Positions 1 to 17,439 of a stretch of DNA of 64,000 nt are shown here, piece by piece. The translations under genes and the position numbers were made by a program. The DNA comes from Carya illinoinensis. Taxonomy: Eukaryota; Streptophyta; Magnoliopsida; Fagales; Juglandaceae. The notes under the pieces were generated by a model that was not told the origin of the DNA, searched no databases, and saw only the letters and a program-made list of their open reading frames with translations. The number at the start of each line of letters is the position of its first letter. The stretch's first letter is position 1. The stretch covers positions 28,439,501-28,503,500 of the forward strand of contig NC_056757.1 in NCBI RefSeq assembly GCF_018687715.1. Direction: 5' to 3'.

Positions 1-837
1 AAAACCTTTGAGGTGTGTGGATGCACTGAGGCACAGCAAGTACTCTAAGCCAGCTATCTCTTGCAAGGTACCGCTTCTGATTGGTGGGATACCAAGAGGG
101 TGATGCTGGAATCTGAACTGGGATCTTTCGCTGCGGTGACCTGGCAGCGTTTCAAGAAGGAGTTCAATGACCGCTTCTTTCCCGCATCGGTAAGAAAGCA
201 AAAGGCAAGAGAGTTCTCCAATCTGGTCCAAGGGGGCGCGACAGTGGAACAATACGCCCGGAGGTTCATAGAACTTGAGCGATTTGCTCCTCACTTTGTC
301 GCCACTTAGGAGATGCGAGCATATCGTTTTCAGGAGGGGCTACGCCATGACATACGCCGTATGGTGGTCAGCCATCGGATATCCACTTTTCAGGAATTAG
401 TGGATGTGGCCACCCTTGTGGAGCGGGAAAATAATCTGAGTGTGGGCTCCCCTCCAGGGCATAAGAGGCGGAGTTTTTCTGGTGAAGGAAGCAGCTCGGG
501 TTCGCCCCAGAAGTTTGTTCAGCGGACCGGAACTAGACCTCAAACGTCCTCAGGTGTTCGTATGGGAGGACGGGTGCCTATTTGTGGAGCTTGTAATAGA
601 GCTCATGAGGGCGAGTGCCGGATGAGTAGCGGATCCCAGTGTTATCGGTGCGGCCAAGTGGGACATATCGCTCGGGATTGCCCCGTCAGAGTTCAAGGAA
701 GCCGTGGAGGTAGACACGGTGAAAGAACCAACCCGAGACAAGCAGTGCAAGCCCGGGTTTATGCTGTCACACCCGGAGAGGTGGATGATGAGGCACCAGC
801 GACCCATGATGCTGGAGTAATTACAGGTATGGTTTAA
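1..837 (+). pseudogene. Ty3/Gypsy gag, C-terminal part, with stops
   Basis: This is the structural (capsid-nucleocapsid) part of the Ty3 element. One frame runs from base 1 to a stop at 835-837 and is interrupted by TAA at 46-48 and TAG at 307-309. It holds the retrotransposon gag domain (WWDTKR, then RRFIELERFAPH) and, near 634-675, a CCHC zinc knuckle of the form CYRCGQVGHIARDC, used for RNA packaging. The start is outside the window. The TAA at 835 falls inside an intron-like segment that separates gag from protease (see 827-922). Confidence 0.9.
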
Positions 838-922
838 TTTAATTTTAAGTTGGATTTAATTTTTGGTGTATGTGGTTTATTCTTTGCTTTTTGGATTTCA
901 TGGGTTGATGTGTTTGGTTCAG
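827..922 (+). other. candidate intron between gag and protease
   Basis: The segment starts GTATGG after ACAG, is T-rich, and ends TTTGGTTCAG before GAAGAG. Its length is 96 bp, a multiple of three. The only gag-frame stop in it is TAA at 835-837. Removing it keeps the frame across the junction just before the protease LFDSGAS motif. This fits either a spliced intron or a spacer whose stop ends Gag. The intron reading is inference; no transcript evidence is available here. Confidence 0.45.
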
Positions 923-1551
923 GAAGAGTCCGTTTGTATGAGTTTTATGCTTGTACTTTGTTTGATTCCGGTGCTTCACAGTCGTTTGTATCTTCCACGT
1001 TTGCTCGGGTGTGTAATTTGGTCACGGAACCGTTGCCGAAGTCTATGGTAGTGGCTCTACCCGATGGTGAGACGGTGTGGTGTTCCAAGGTTGCTTTGGA
1101 ATGCCCGTTAAATTTTGAGGGAAGGTTCTTGGATGCTGATTTGATGGTGTTCAAGCTGTTGGGCTTTGATATCATCCTCGGGATGGATTGGCTATACCGA
1201 TATTCTGCGAGTATTAATTGCAGAAGTCGGATAATTAGCTTTCAGCTTCCAGATGGTGATTGTCTGGAATTTGCGGGGAGTAAATTAAAAGAAAAGCCGA
1301 TGATTATATCGGCGATTCAGGCAAGAAGAGAGATTGCATGGGGAGCGGATGCATTCTTGGTGCAGATGGTGTTCACGCTGTCTGAGAAGAAGTCTTTGGC
1401 AGACATTCCAGTTGTGGAAGAATTCCCCGATGTGTTTGTGGATGACTTGCCCGGACTACCCCCTGTTCGGGAGATGGAGTTCGTTATAGACTTGGAACCT
1501 GGAGCGGCTCCTGTGCATAAAGCTCCTTATCGCATGGCACCGGCTGATTGA
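923..1551 (+). pseudogene. Ty3/Gypsy pol, aspartic protease and linker
   Basis: This is the protease part of pol. The retropepsin signature LFDSGAS lies at about 958-978 and is followed by the second conserved protease strand, GFDIILGMDWL, near 1165-1197. Homologous polyproteins continue straight into reverse transcriptase. Here the frame stops at 1549-1551 and the next open frame begins at 1548, so one base has been lost or gained at that junction. Confidence 0.88.
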
Positions 1552-4304
1552 AAGAGTTGAAGACTCAGTTGCAAGAACTCGTAGAGAAGGGATTTATTCA
1601 GCCTAGTACGTCGCCATGGGGTGCACCAGTTTTATTTGTTAGAAAGAAAGATGGAACCCTCCGTATGTGCATTGATTATCGGGAATTGAACAAGGTGACC
1701 ATAAAAAATAAATACCCTCTTCCGCGGATTGATGATTTGTTTGATCAGCTTCAAGGAGCAACCGTGTTCTCTAAAATTGATCTGAGGTTGGGATACTACC
1801 AGCTGAGAATCAGAGACCAGGATGTGCCTAAAACTGCCTTCAGGTCGAGGTATGGACACTATGAATTTAAGGTGATGCCGTTTGGGTTAGCTAATGCCCC
1901 TGCTGCTTTCATGGATTTAATGAATCAAGTGTTTCAACCTTATCTGGATTCCTTTGTGGTGGTATTTATTGATGATATACTGATCTATTCCCGAGATGTT
2001 GAAGAGCATGTGTATCATCTTAGTCTAGTACTTGAGAGATTGAGAGAACACCAGTTGTACGCCAAGCTCAGCAAGTGTGAATTCTGGTTGGAAGAAGTTA
2101 AATTTCTTGGGCATGTAATTTCCCGGGACGGAGTGGCTGTTGATCCTAGTAAGGTAGAAGCCATTTTGTCATGGCAGCGCCCGACTACAGTGCGCGAAAT
2201 CAGGAGTTTCTTGGGACTCGCCGGATACTACCGAAGATTTGTAGAGGGTTTTGCTCGCCTATCCGGACCTCTCACAGCTTTGACTCGGAAGAATACAGAA
2301 TTTGTTTGGTCAGATAAATGTGAGAGAAGCTTCCAAGAATTAAAGAATCGGTTGACGACGGCACCAGTGTTAGCACTCCCAGAACCGCATAAGCCATTCG
2401 TAGTCTTCAGTGATGCGTCTAAGTTTGGTTTGGGTTGTGTCCTTATGCAGGAAGGACGGGTTGTTGCCTATGCATCTCGTCAGCTAAAGGACCATGAAAA
2501 GAATTATCCGACGCACGATCTAGAATTGGCTGCGATTGTTTTTGCTCTCAAGATCTGGCGGCACTTCTTATATGGGGAAGCTTGCGAGGTATTTACCGAT
2601 CACAAGAGCTTGAAGCATTTGTTTTCCCAGAAAAATCTGAATATGAGGCAGAGACGATGGCTGGAGCTAATCAGTGACTATCAGTGTGAGATCAAGTACC
2701 ACCCGGGGAAGGCTAATATAGTTGCTGATGCTTTGAGCCGGAAGTCACATTTGGAAGATGAAGCTGAGCCGTCAGAATTGGATTCGTTGCTTTGTGGGAT
2801 GAGAAGGCTCCTTACAGAGAGTTCGCAGCAAGTAGAGATCTTATCTTCAATTCTTGATATTTGGGTAACTGATTTTGAAGAATTGAAGACTCTCCAAAGA
2901 AAGGATCCGAAGCTGCTGAACATCAGGAAAAGAGTCAGAAAATCGCGAGGGCCGTTGCATTATAGCATGGATAACGATGGGATACTTCAGTTCCGAGATC
3001 GCAGAGTGGTCCCCAAGGACTCTGAATTCAAAGAGCGGATCATGGCGGAAGCTCATGCGGCCCCTTATTCAGTTCATCCCGGCAGTACAAAGATGTATCG
3101 GGACTTGAAGAAAAATTACTGGTGGGATGGAATGAAGAAGGACATTGCCTTATATGTTGAGAAATGCCACACATGCCGTCAGGTAAAGGCCGAGCATCAG
3201 AGACCTGCAGGTATGCTCCAACCCCTCCCTATTCCTGAGTGGAAATGGGATGACATCACGATGGACTTTGTTGTGGGTTTGCCAAGAACGCCTAGTGGGA
3301 AGAATTCTGTTTGGGTGATTGTGGACCGGTTAACGAAGAGTGCTCATTTTCTGCCTGTTAATAACACCGACTCTTTGGGTAAGTTGATCTGTTTGTATGT
3401 CAAAGAGGTAGTGCGGCTACACGGCATACCAAAGAGTATAGTGTCGGATCGAGACCCGAGGTTCACGTCGCAGTTTTGGAAGAGTTTGCAGGCAGCTTTG
3501 GGTACTAAGTTGAAGTTCAGTACTGCTTATCACCCGCAGACAGACAGCCAGTCAGAGCGCACCATTCAGACCCTGGAAGACATGTTGCGAGCATGTGTCA
3601 TGGAATTCCAAGGGAGTTGGGAAAACCATTTGCCGCTCATCGAGTTTGCCTACAATAACAGCTTCCATGCGACCATTCAGATGGCTCCCTATGAAGCTCT
3701 TTATGGGAGAAAGTGCAGGTCGCCCTTGTGTTGGGATGAAGTTGGGGAGAGTAGGATAATCGGACCCGAAATAATTCAAGAGATGCAAAGCCAAGTCTGA
3801 ATCATCAGAGATAAAATGGCGGCAGCTTAGAGTCGCCAGAAAAGCTACGCGGATACCAGGAGGAGAGAATTGTCTTTTGAAGTTGGTGATTGGGTTTACC
3901 TTAAAGTCTCTCCCATGAGAGGTGTTAAGCGTTTTGGTAAGAAGAGGAAACTAGATCTGAGGTACGTCGGCCCTTTTCAGATTCTGGAGAAGGTAGGGTC
4001 CGTCGCCTACAGAGTTGCTTTGCCAGATTATTTTGGGGATGTTCATGATGTCTTCCACGTATCATCCCTGAAGAAGAGCTTTGGACATCAAGAGCCACGC
4101 TTTGTCGACCCAGCGGGTATTCAGTTGCAACCGGATCTCACTTATGAAGTTGTTCCGTCGTAGATCTTGGATTGGAAGGAGCAACAGTTGAGGTCCAAGA
4201 TGATACCTTTGGTTAAAGTGGCTTGGGGAGACCCGTTAGCTCAAGACTTCTCTTGGGAGCGAGCAGCGGACATGAGGGAGCAGTACCCGTACTTGTTCGA
4301 ATAG
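1548..4304 (+). pseudogene. Ty3/Gypsy pol: RT, RNase H, integrase, chromodomain-like tail
   Basis: The reverse transcriptase holds [12 protein letters not shown] and the catalytic FIDDILIYS (about 1959-1985). RNase H shows [11 protein letters not shown] and TDHKSLKHL. Integrase has a zinc finger ending CHTCRQVK and a core with [20 protein letters not shown] and [19 protein letters not shown]-type module (RYVGPFQILEKVG) and DVFHVSSLKK follow, then a tail containing WERAADMREQYP, which resembles the Tekay chromodomain that guides insertion into heterochromatin. Three nonsense codons interrupt the single frame: TGA 3798, TAG 3828 and TAG 4161. The terminal stop is TAG at 4302-4304. Confidence 0.92.
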
Positions 4305-4423
4305 AGAATGTATGTATCTTAATCTTGATCACAGTTGGTTTATGGGCTTTCTTGTGGCTTGCTTTAAGTTGGTGGTTGATCTGCAAATTTCGAGGACGAA
4401 ATTTGTTTTTAAGGAGGGGAGGA
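4305..4423 (+). other. Ty3 3' untranslated region with polypurine tract
   Basis: Between the pol stop and the LTR lies a short spacer ending in the purine run AAGGAGGGGAGGA at 4411-4423. This is the expected primer for plus-strand DNA synthesis and sits directly before the LTR start. Confidence 0.8.
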
Positions 4424-6494
4424 TGTGATGACCCGTTTTTGAGTATATTTTCGCTGAAATGGTTGTTTTTATTTTAATTAATATATTAGTTATTTATTTT
4501 AATTTAATTGGTTTTTAAAATTATTTTTTTTAATTTAATTGATGTTGTGTTTTATTTCTTTTAGTTGTTTACAGTTTTTAATCTCTTTTCGGCGGTTTAG
4601 TTTTGTTTCCCGGAATGAGGATTAGATCTCATCTCTTTTTCCTTACATCTCTTTTTCCTTTTTCCTTTTCTTTTTCCTTTTTCTCTTTTTTTTTCCTTCT
4701 TTCTTTTTCCTTTCTTTTTCTTTTTTTCTTTCTTTTCTTTTTCCCTCTCTCTCTCCCCGCGTCGACCCCCCGGTCTCTCTCTCTTCTCTCTCTCTCACGC
4801 CGGAACCTTCAGCCGTTCGAACCGCCGCCGTCCGGCCACCGTGTGGCTCACCGCCGGCACCGTTCCGTTCCCCTCCCTCTGGCGCACCTTCCCACCAATT
4901 TCCACCCCCAACCGGCCGGCCGTTTGGCCGGAAAAGCCCTTTGAAGCCCGCACGGGTTTGGCTCCAATCCGCCGCCGTCGCTCCACCTCCGGCCACCATT
5001 TCTTCACCACTTCATCACCGGTCCCTTGCCGTCCTAACCCACCTATTTCTGGCCTCCAACGACCACCGGAACAGCTCCTACGAGCTAGCTTTCCTTTTTG
5101 GGAAATCCGGCCTCTTTCCGACGATTTCGCCGCCACCCACGGCCAACCACCACTTCCAATAGCTTCACAACCATCCCTAGACCATTCCCTATCAATTCCA
5201 AGCTCTAGTTTGTCTCCGTTCAAAAGTGGGTTTTTCACAACCCACGGCCACAGTGAATTTTCACTGTGACGTTGCTTTTTCGCCGCCGTTTGCAACGCCG
5301 CGTGTTTTTTAAAATTGCCATATAGCGCTGTAAGTATTTTTCAAACCCTATTTTCAGATTTAAATGTATATTGCTCTTTCAATTAATTAATCTGCTGGTT
5401 GGTTGATTCCGGACTGAGTCCGAGGAGTTCGGGGGTCGGATGGATGGAGGACGGAGTTGCCTGTTTAATTGTTTTATGTTGTTGGATTATTTTATTATGC
5501 ATTGCTATGGCATTGCATGGTGCATGCACGTGTGTTCGTGAAATAGTGTGAAAAGTCTGTGTTTGGCGTAAGTGGTCTTACGGGTGCGTGTGTATCACGA
5601 CCCCAAGCCGGGATGGGGTATTATCCCGGTGGAGCTCCTCTGGTCACTCGGGAGCGGAATAAACTGAGTAATGTCCCCTGGGTCGTCGCTAGACGACGGG
5701 AGCGGGGGCTAGGGGTTGCTTGGCTACGAACGCGCCGGGCGCGGAACCGGACATCGCTCTACGCACCGACTCCGTGGCCCTTCGCTGGTGAGGGCTAGAG
5801 GATGCTTGGCTATGAATGCACGGGGCGCGGAACTGGGCATCGCTCGTTAGGTGTCACATGCGTGGTGGTACTCTGCGGTGTGGCACTGGAGCCAGGGTGT
5901 GCGGATGACCCCTAGGGGAGGTCATGGTGCATACAGATAATATGGATTCTGGATTGAGTCGGATAAAGGCCAAATGTGACTTTTGGCGTGTTTTTCGAAA
6001 AGGATGTGTTTTTGGGCCAAATGGGTTTTTTGGCGTGTGTGGAAAAATCGTGTTTTGTGGGCTTTGTGCATTGGGCATGTTTCATGCATATTGTTTGAGT
6101 TTTATGTGTTTTTATCTGATAGTGTTTGGGTTTTACTTACCTGCGGTACCATTTTTTGTTCCGTAGCTTTTGGTGCAGAGTTTGAGGACGAAGAGGAGGA
6201 GGCTGAGCCCGAGAATGCGGCTCCGCCGGGTTGCTGATGATATGTTTTATATTTGTTTAAAAACTGTACTTGTGTTTTTATAATATTTTATTTATGTATG
6301 TTTTAAACAGTTTGTATTACGTTAAGAAAAATTCTGGTACTTAGTTATGACTTTCGTTATCCGCTGCATGTTCTTTCGTGCACATTTGTTACTTTTGCAT
6401 ACACTTGGCACCCGTCGATGGGATGGTGACCCGGGTTGTCACCATCTGGACGTCTCGATTTCCCCGTGTTCGGGCGTGGGGATTTGGCGTCACA
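4424..6494 (+). repeat. Ty3 3' LTR, 2071 bp
   Basis: The LTR starts TGTGATGACCCG right after the polypurine tract and ends GGCGTCACA, so the termini pair as TGTGA/TCACA. Inside are an AT-rich left arm, a long CT-rich run at about 4623-4795, a GC-rich stretch to about 5300 and a second GC-rich block at 5600-5900. The long ORFs here (for example 4795-5295 on the minus strand) are low-complexity or GC-driven and have no recognisable domain. Confidence 0.88.
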
Positions 6495-7695
6495 CAATTT
6501 ACATATTCACCTTGCATTTTTGTAGAACTTGGACCAGGAAAATCCCTATCCACATTTGCAGCCATTGATTATGCCAAGGAATAACGCGGTAGTTGTAGCA
6601 CAACTTTGGAGTGTCGATTCTATAGAGAGACAAAATAAAAGAATAGCAGAAGGAATAAAAAAAACTAAATAAAAATATTAAATGATTAATGGGGAACAAA
6701 AATTAATTTAAAATGTAAATTAGAGTGAAACAAAGTAACTAACGAAAAAAATACTCAAATTTGACGAACAGTAGAGCGTTAGGAATCCCTTGCACAAATT
6801 CAGTATTTTAATTATTCTTAATTAATTAAATAACTCAATTGGGAACTCAATTCTTTAAATTTCCAATCGGAAGGTATAGATTTATAAAGTAAAATTAAAC
6901 CAAATGTAACCTTTTGAAAAATCATTCACCACTTTTAAAATACATAAATTATTATCTCTATTGAGAAAATCCAACGACAACAATATACTCAAATAGCAAT
7001 ATTGCAGCAAAAAACTAAATCAATATAGATAAATAATTGATCCAAATATAATCAAAGAACTAATCCATTCAATAGAAAAAGTATGACTGAATCCATAAAC
7101 AGAATAAATTCTATTATTATTCAGAGAAGAAAACATCAACAATCAATTGAGAATAATAAAACAAAAGAGTTTTAATAATTGAAAATTAAATACATAAATT
7201 AAAAATAAATTATGAATACCATCTAATGTGCAAGTTCATCCCTAACCTTACTTGAGAATTTAGTTACCCATAAATATAATGGACAATAAAAATCTTCAGA
7301 AAAAAATAAAACAAACGGCAGCCATGGAAATGATTTTCTCCTCTCTTCAAATCTGTCTCTTGTGCCTCTCTTCTCCCCTATTTCGTGTTAATGATATGCT
7401 TATATAGGGTAGGAAAGAAACTCTAATGTCTTCATAATTTCTACATAAAAAATTGCCCAAATTTTAGGACTAATCTTGGCAGCCACATACGTGCTTTGGG
7501 AGTTCGAATTTAGAAATCCTTATTAGAGAGAAATTTATATCCATTTAAGAAATCTTTCTAATGCATAAAGAATCGAATTAATCTAATATGTGGGCAAAAA
7601 TTTACAGTCAAAAAATAAAGTATGTCCAGTCTGCCTCCTAGCGAATTTCGGATTTATTCACAGGCATTTCATGAGATCGAGAAGCCTCTATTTGT
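6495..7695. other. AT-rich spacer, no gene seen
   Basis: The stretch between the Ty3 LTR and the DUF4283 pseudogene is AT-rich, with no ORF of note and no recognised element boundary. A TATA-like run TTATATAGGG lies near 7400. Confidence 0.6.
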
Positions 7696-8610
7696 CTATA
7701 AAGACACCGACTTATCATTTGGCACAACAGCAATAGGCAGTACCTCATTCGACATGTCTTCCGCTGCTAGCTTAGGCTTCCAAATATTCACCATCTTCTC
7801 TATTTCCTTTTCAATCCCCTTGTTTTTGCGATCAACAGCCTTAGTGCGACCTCCCATCCATTTGCATGTCTTTAAGTTATCCCCCTGAATACAACATTTA
7901 GAACAAAAAGCAGGGAGCATCTCATATACAACCTCAATATAGAAGCTTGAAGCGTGGTGAAGATTTCCAATCCAAATGCTCTTAACTGGTTCCTTTGCCG
8001 CATCCAATTCCAAACAAATTCGTGCCCCATTAGTTCTCATCGCACATTTGGTGGCATTGTCATAATGCAAAAACCGACCCAAAGGGGTGGTAATATTCAT
8101 CAAGAAAGATTCATAGTAATAGTTTGGTGGTAATCCAGGGAGGAAAACCCACACCGGCAGCAATGAAGGCTTTGTATCCTCATCAAAATCTGTATGCCAA
8201 TGGAACCCTCGGTAAGGAACCCCATCTACATTAGTAGCCTCCCTCGACAAAGCCTTCACAAAATCAGCCTCATTAGTAAGGCGCATGAACACATTCTGAG
8301 GCTTTCTCATTGTTCAAACCATCGGCTACAAACTCAGACCCCAAGGATTTCAAATAAACACTCTGATTGCATCAAGGGACGGACGCTACCTAAGACATTT
8401 CAGGACCATCAAAAACTGAAAGGGAGCATTAGATTTTTCGACTTCTTCCTTAGAGAGCAGAACGCATATTTCACCGTTAATGATTTTGGTAGGACGAAAC
8501 AGAACTTCAATCTCAGGTAACGGCTACAGCGAATGGGTCACCAAATTAGCAAACGAACGCTGCTGACCAACAGTCGCCGATGGCCCAAAGGGAGCCCCAG
8601 CGACCGCCAT
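7696..8610 (-). pseudogene. DUF4283 / zinc-knuckle gag-like protein, decayed
   Basis: One minus-strand frame runs from ATG at 8610 to a stop at 7696. It has in-frame stops near 8525, 8393, 8354, 8330 and 8318, after which 204 codons are open. Plant DUF4283 proteins are gag-like ORFs common next to LINE retrotransposons and as dispersed copies. Here the family shows in LPVWVFLPGLPPNYYYESF, ARICLELDAAKEPVKSIWIG and YEVVYEMLPAF-like strings followed by CSKC...GDNLKTC. In that knuckle the usual His is Asn, so zinc binding is doubtful. No LINE reverse transcriptase follows downstream. Most likely a dead LINE or gag-like fragment. Confidence 0.75.
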
Positions 8611-9129
8611 ACGACACTCAAGACAAACGAACCCTAGTAGAGCATGATTAAGGAGAACGTATAAAGAACTTATATTTTAAAATGAACATATAAAGAATTA
8701 TAAAATTGGTTATACGTGTGGCAATTAAGCAAAGGAAAGTATGCAGTCCAATGCATCACCACCATTGTGACTTTTGTCACGTAATGAGATGGTACCAAAA
8801 ATCATCTTTTATGTAATTTTATTAAGTGATGAATATAGGCCTAAAATTGGCATGGTAACCCTCTTTTTTCCTTTTTTCTTTTTATAAGGAGATGGGGGTT
8901 CAATTCAAGGTTTTTCATTTAGAGAACTAGACTATATTCTATCAAGCCATCAGATTCTTATAAAATAATATATATAAATAACAATAACAACAACAACAAC
9001 AATAATAAATAATATTTAGGGGACTGCAGCATGTACATTCCACATGCCTCTGTTTGGAAATGTAAAGTTGCTGCACCTTCATTTTTCTCCATCTTCTTTC
9101 CAGTTTTCCCTCCATCTTTTAAGTAGAAA
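8611..9129. other. spacer 3' of the beta-glucosidase gene
   Basis: No coding feature is seen. The interval holds a degenerate CAA/ATA-rich run near 8980-9015 and presumably the 3' UTR of the minus-strand beta-glucosidase, whose stop is at 9130. Confidence 0.6.
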
Positions 9130-15020
<5,891 letters not shown>

Positions 15021-15195
15021 CGTAGCAACCCAATGGAATATCGAGTTGAGAGAGAAGGGAAGTGATTAATGTTCTGTAGTACCGATGACCTGAGACTAAG
15101 ATTGGTTTGGATTTAAAGGAAGAAAAAGATGGAACATTTAAACTCGATCTTAATATTCATGAAGAATAATACTAGTCTGCTGGTTAAGTTGGATG

Positions 15196-15203
15196 TATTT
15201 ATA
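15196..15203 (-). promoter_or_regulatory. TATA box of the beta-glucosidase gene
   Basis: TATAAATA on the minus strand, about 180 bp upstream of the ATG at 15020. It predicts a start near 15165 and a 5' leader of about 145 nt. A second TATA-like run (TATATATG) lies at about 15305. Confidence 0.55.
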
Positions 15204-15309
15204 GGAACAAGAATTAAAGGAAGAGATGGAAGAGACAACGAGAAAATGGGTTGTTGAGTGAAAGCTAAAAAAAATGGTGGCGCTGGCACGGCTGAGTGGT
15301 GGTGCATAT

Positions 15310-16885
15310 ATAATGTATGGGCGTGGGCGTGGCTACAAAAGATGGTGGGGTTTTTGGGGCCGGGGCGGGGAGCTGAGGTCTGTCGGTCGTGCGCTCAAAG
15401 TCCTCAGTTCACACGCTTCCGTTTTGCACCAACCATATCCATGGGATTGCTTTTTCTTGCTCTTTTGCTTTGCTTAATTCCATTCACGAGTATATGTTCT
15501 TTTCTTTTTTTATTTTTTCAGTCTGTTGTGAGATTGAGAAGTGATTGGCCGGGGGGTTGCATATAATGATATATATATTCCTGTCATGCCTTTTATGTTT
15601 CACATTTTCAACGCCACTTATGTGAGTGGGAAACGTATAGGGTTCTGGAACAGTGTTCATGCTCTGCGCATCGAAAGTGGATCTAGAAATGAGCTGTTTT
15701 TCGCGTGTTGCAGCTGGGTTTTTCTGATAGCCAAGACCATACTTTTCTCACGAATGAATACTGTCATTTTGAGATAAAGGGCTTGATGCTGATGCATATG
15801 CCTCGGAATGCTAATAACTATCATCCATATTTGGCTTTCTTGTAGAGAATGAATATATGGTAATGTAGTTCACTTGTCACTGTGTCTTTTTCTTTGGCTA
15901 AAAAAAGTTGTTGATTACGGGGATCCCAATGAGATATGCTGAGTTGTAGATTCTAAGTTGATAGTAATGAACTACTTAGGTAGATCACCACAAATATGAC
16001 AAGAAAATCTAAAGATTCTTTGAATTGGAGCAATATTACGAATGTGTGTGTATTTTAATCGTAACTTTGATTTCATATATCAGAATAGCGCATATGATCT
16101 CAATTAAGAAAGTAATTTTTGGCACACACGTCTTGGTCACCAGCTATACCAAGTGGTACCCGTTTCAATCTCAAAATCAGCAATTCTCACATCCAAATCG
16201 CCGATTTAAATTATTTTTATCTTTTGATGGTAACGTTTCACTGTCGCTTTTAGAGATAATTCTTATTCTAGTTTAGGCCAGATTTTTGTTAACATACTTG
16301 TTTATTACAAATTTTATTTTTATGCAATAATTAAGATTTTTGTCCTTTTATAGACAAAATTCTCATAATCTCATATTTCCTTAATATATGGAAAATGATT
16401 GCTGACAACTCTACATAAAATGAAGGATGATTTTGTAATATTGAAATTTATTTTTAATGGAGTGCCATAATTGTATTGATTGATTGAAAATGAGTTGTAA
16501 AGAAATTATAAGTGTATCATTACCCTTCCGTATTTAAATATTTAAGCCCTTTTCAAGTTTTATGAATAAATCCAAATCTCAAATTTTCTGTCTGTTATGC
16601 ATTATTCTCACTCTCAATCCCATAATTTCCACAAAATGGTATTAATATCTCCATACCGATCGAGTGCCGACCTGTGCAATGATCATTACATGAGCGTGAC
16701 TTAACTAAATTTGATCCACCATCCAAAAGTGAGCCCCATTAATATTATTGGCAAACATCATTATAATCACTGCTCACTTATATATGCATGACAGATTGAA
16801 TTCATATACAAAATTTCCTTTTGATTGACTTTCATAGAAGTAAAAGAAAAGAAAATATATATACATATATATATATATACACATA
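15310..16885. other. intergenic spacer, no gene seen
   Basis: Upstream of the beta-glucosidase promoter the sequence is unique-looking and AT-rich. Its short ORFs, for example 15258-15566 and 16025-16276, have no recognisable domain or splice context. Confidence 0.6.
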
Positions 16886-17036
16886 AAAATTTTATGTACA
16901 ATCACTTTTACGTACTCTTTATACACTCTACTAATATGATTGGATGCATCATTTTTTTAATATAAAATAATTATTTTAACTAATCATATCAATAGAGTGT
17001 ATAAAAAATACACAAATATAATTATATATAACAGAA
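16886..17036. mobile_element. MITE family A copy 1
   Basis: Inverted repeat of about 150 bp. The left arm is ATGTACAATCACTTTTACGT with CACTCTACTAATATGATTGG; the right arm is AACTAATCATATCAATAGAG with TGTATAAAAAATACACAAA. The two arms pair around a TTTTTTTAATAT centre. Copies also occur at 45241-45390 and 54664-54808, and one is split at 18828/19975. Confidence 0.65.
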
Positions 17037-17439
17037 CTCATATCAAACAAATTATCTACCATTATTAGTAAGGATGAATTATACGCAAACCGGCAATGAT
17101 GAGCCAATATATATATATATATAGAATTAATAATGAGAGTTCTTCACGATAAGAAAAGTACGTGATGATGATGAAGAGAGTTGATAAAATGAAACAAACT
17201 CCTTTAAATTTGTTCGTGTATTACTTATTGTTTTCAAGTTTAAACTTGGAAGCAATGCATTAACATACTTTCCCTTTTTGTGGGCACCTTCCTTTATTTG
17301 GTTTTGACGTACTGCCACAAGTTAAAACAAACGTGTATATCTTGTCAATCTCTCCTCTTGCCATTGGAATGTTGGAGTACCAATATTGCATGAACATCAA
17401 GTCAAAAATCGTGTCAACCATCAACGTCCTTCCAACATT

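Larger units (their letters stand above)
1..6494 (+). mobile_element. Ty3/Gypsy chromovirus (Tekay-like), left end outside window
   Basis: Gag, protease, reverse transcriptase, RNase H, integrase and a C-terminal chromodomain-like tail follow one another on the plus strand, then a polypurine tract and a complete 3' LTR. That order, with integrase after RNase H, defines Ty3/Gypsy, and the tail after integrase places it among chromoviruses, most like Tekay. The 5' LTR and gag start lie left of base 1, so the TSD cannot be checked. Reading frames carry stops at 46, 307, 3798, 3828 and 4161 and one frameshift near 1548, so this copy is not autonomous. Confidence 0.93.

Noticed and set aside
4643..5295. 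Long ORFs on both strands inside the Ty3 LTR
   Set aside because: They follow CT- and GC-rich composition, overlap each other on opposite strands and have no domain.
15258..15566. 102-codon plus-strand ORF upstream of the beta-glucosidase
   Set aside because: Low-complexity Trp/Gly then hydrophobic stretch, no splice context or family; it lies over the gene's promoter.
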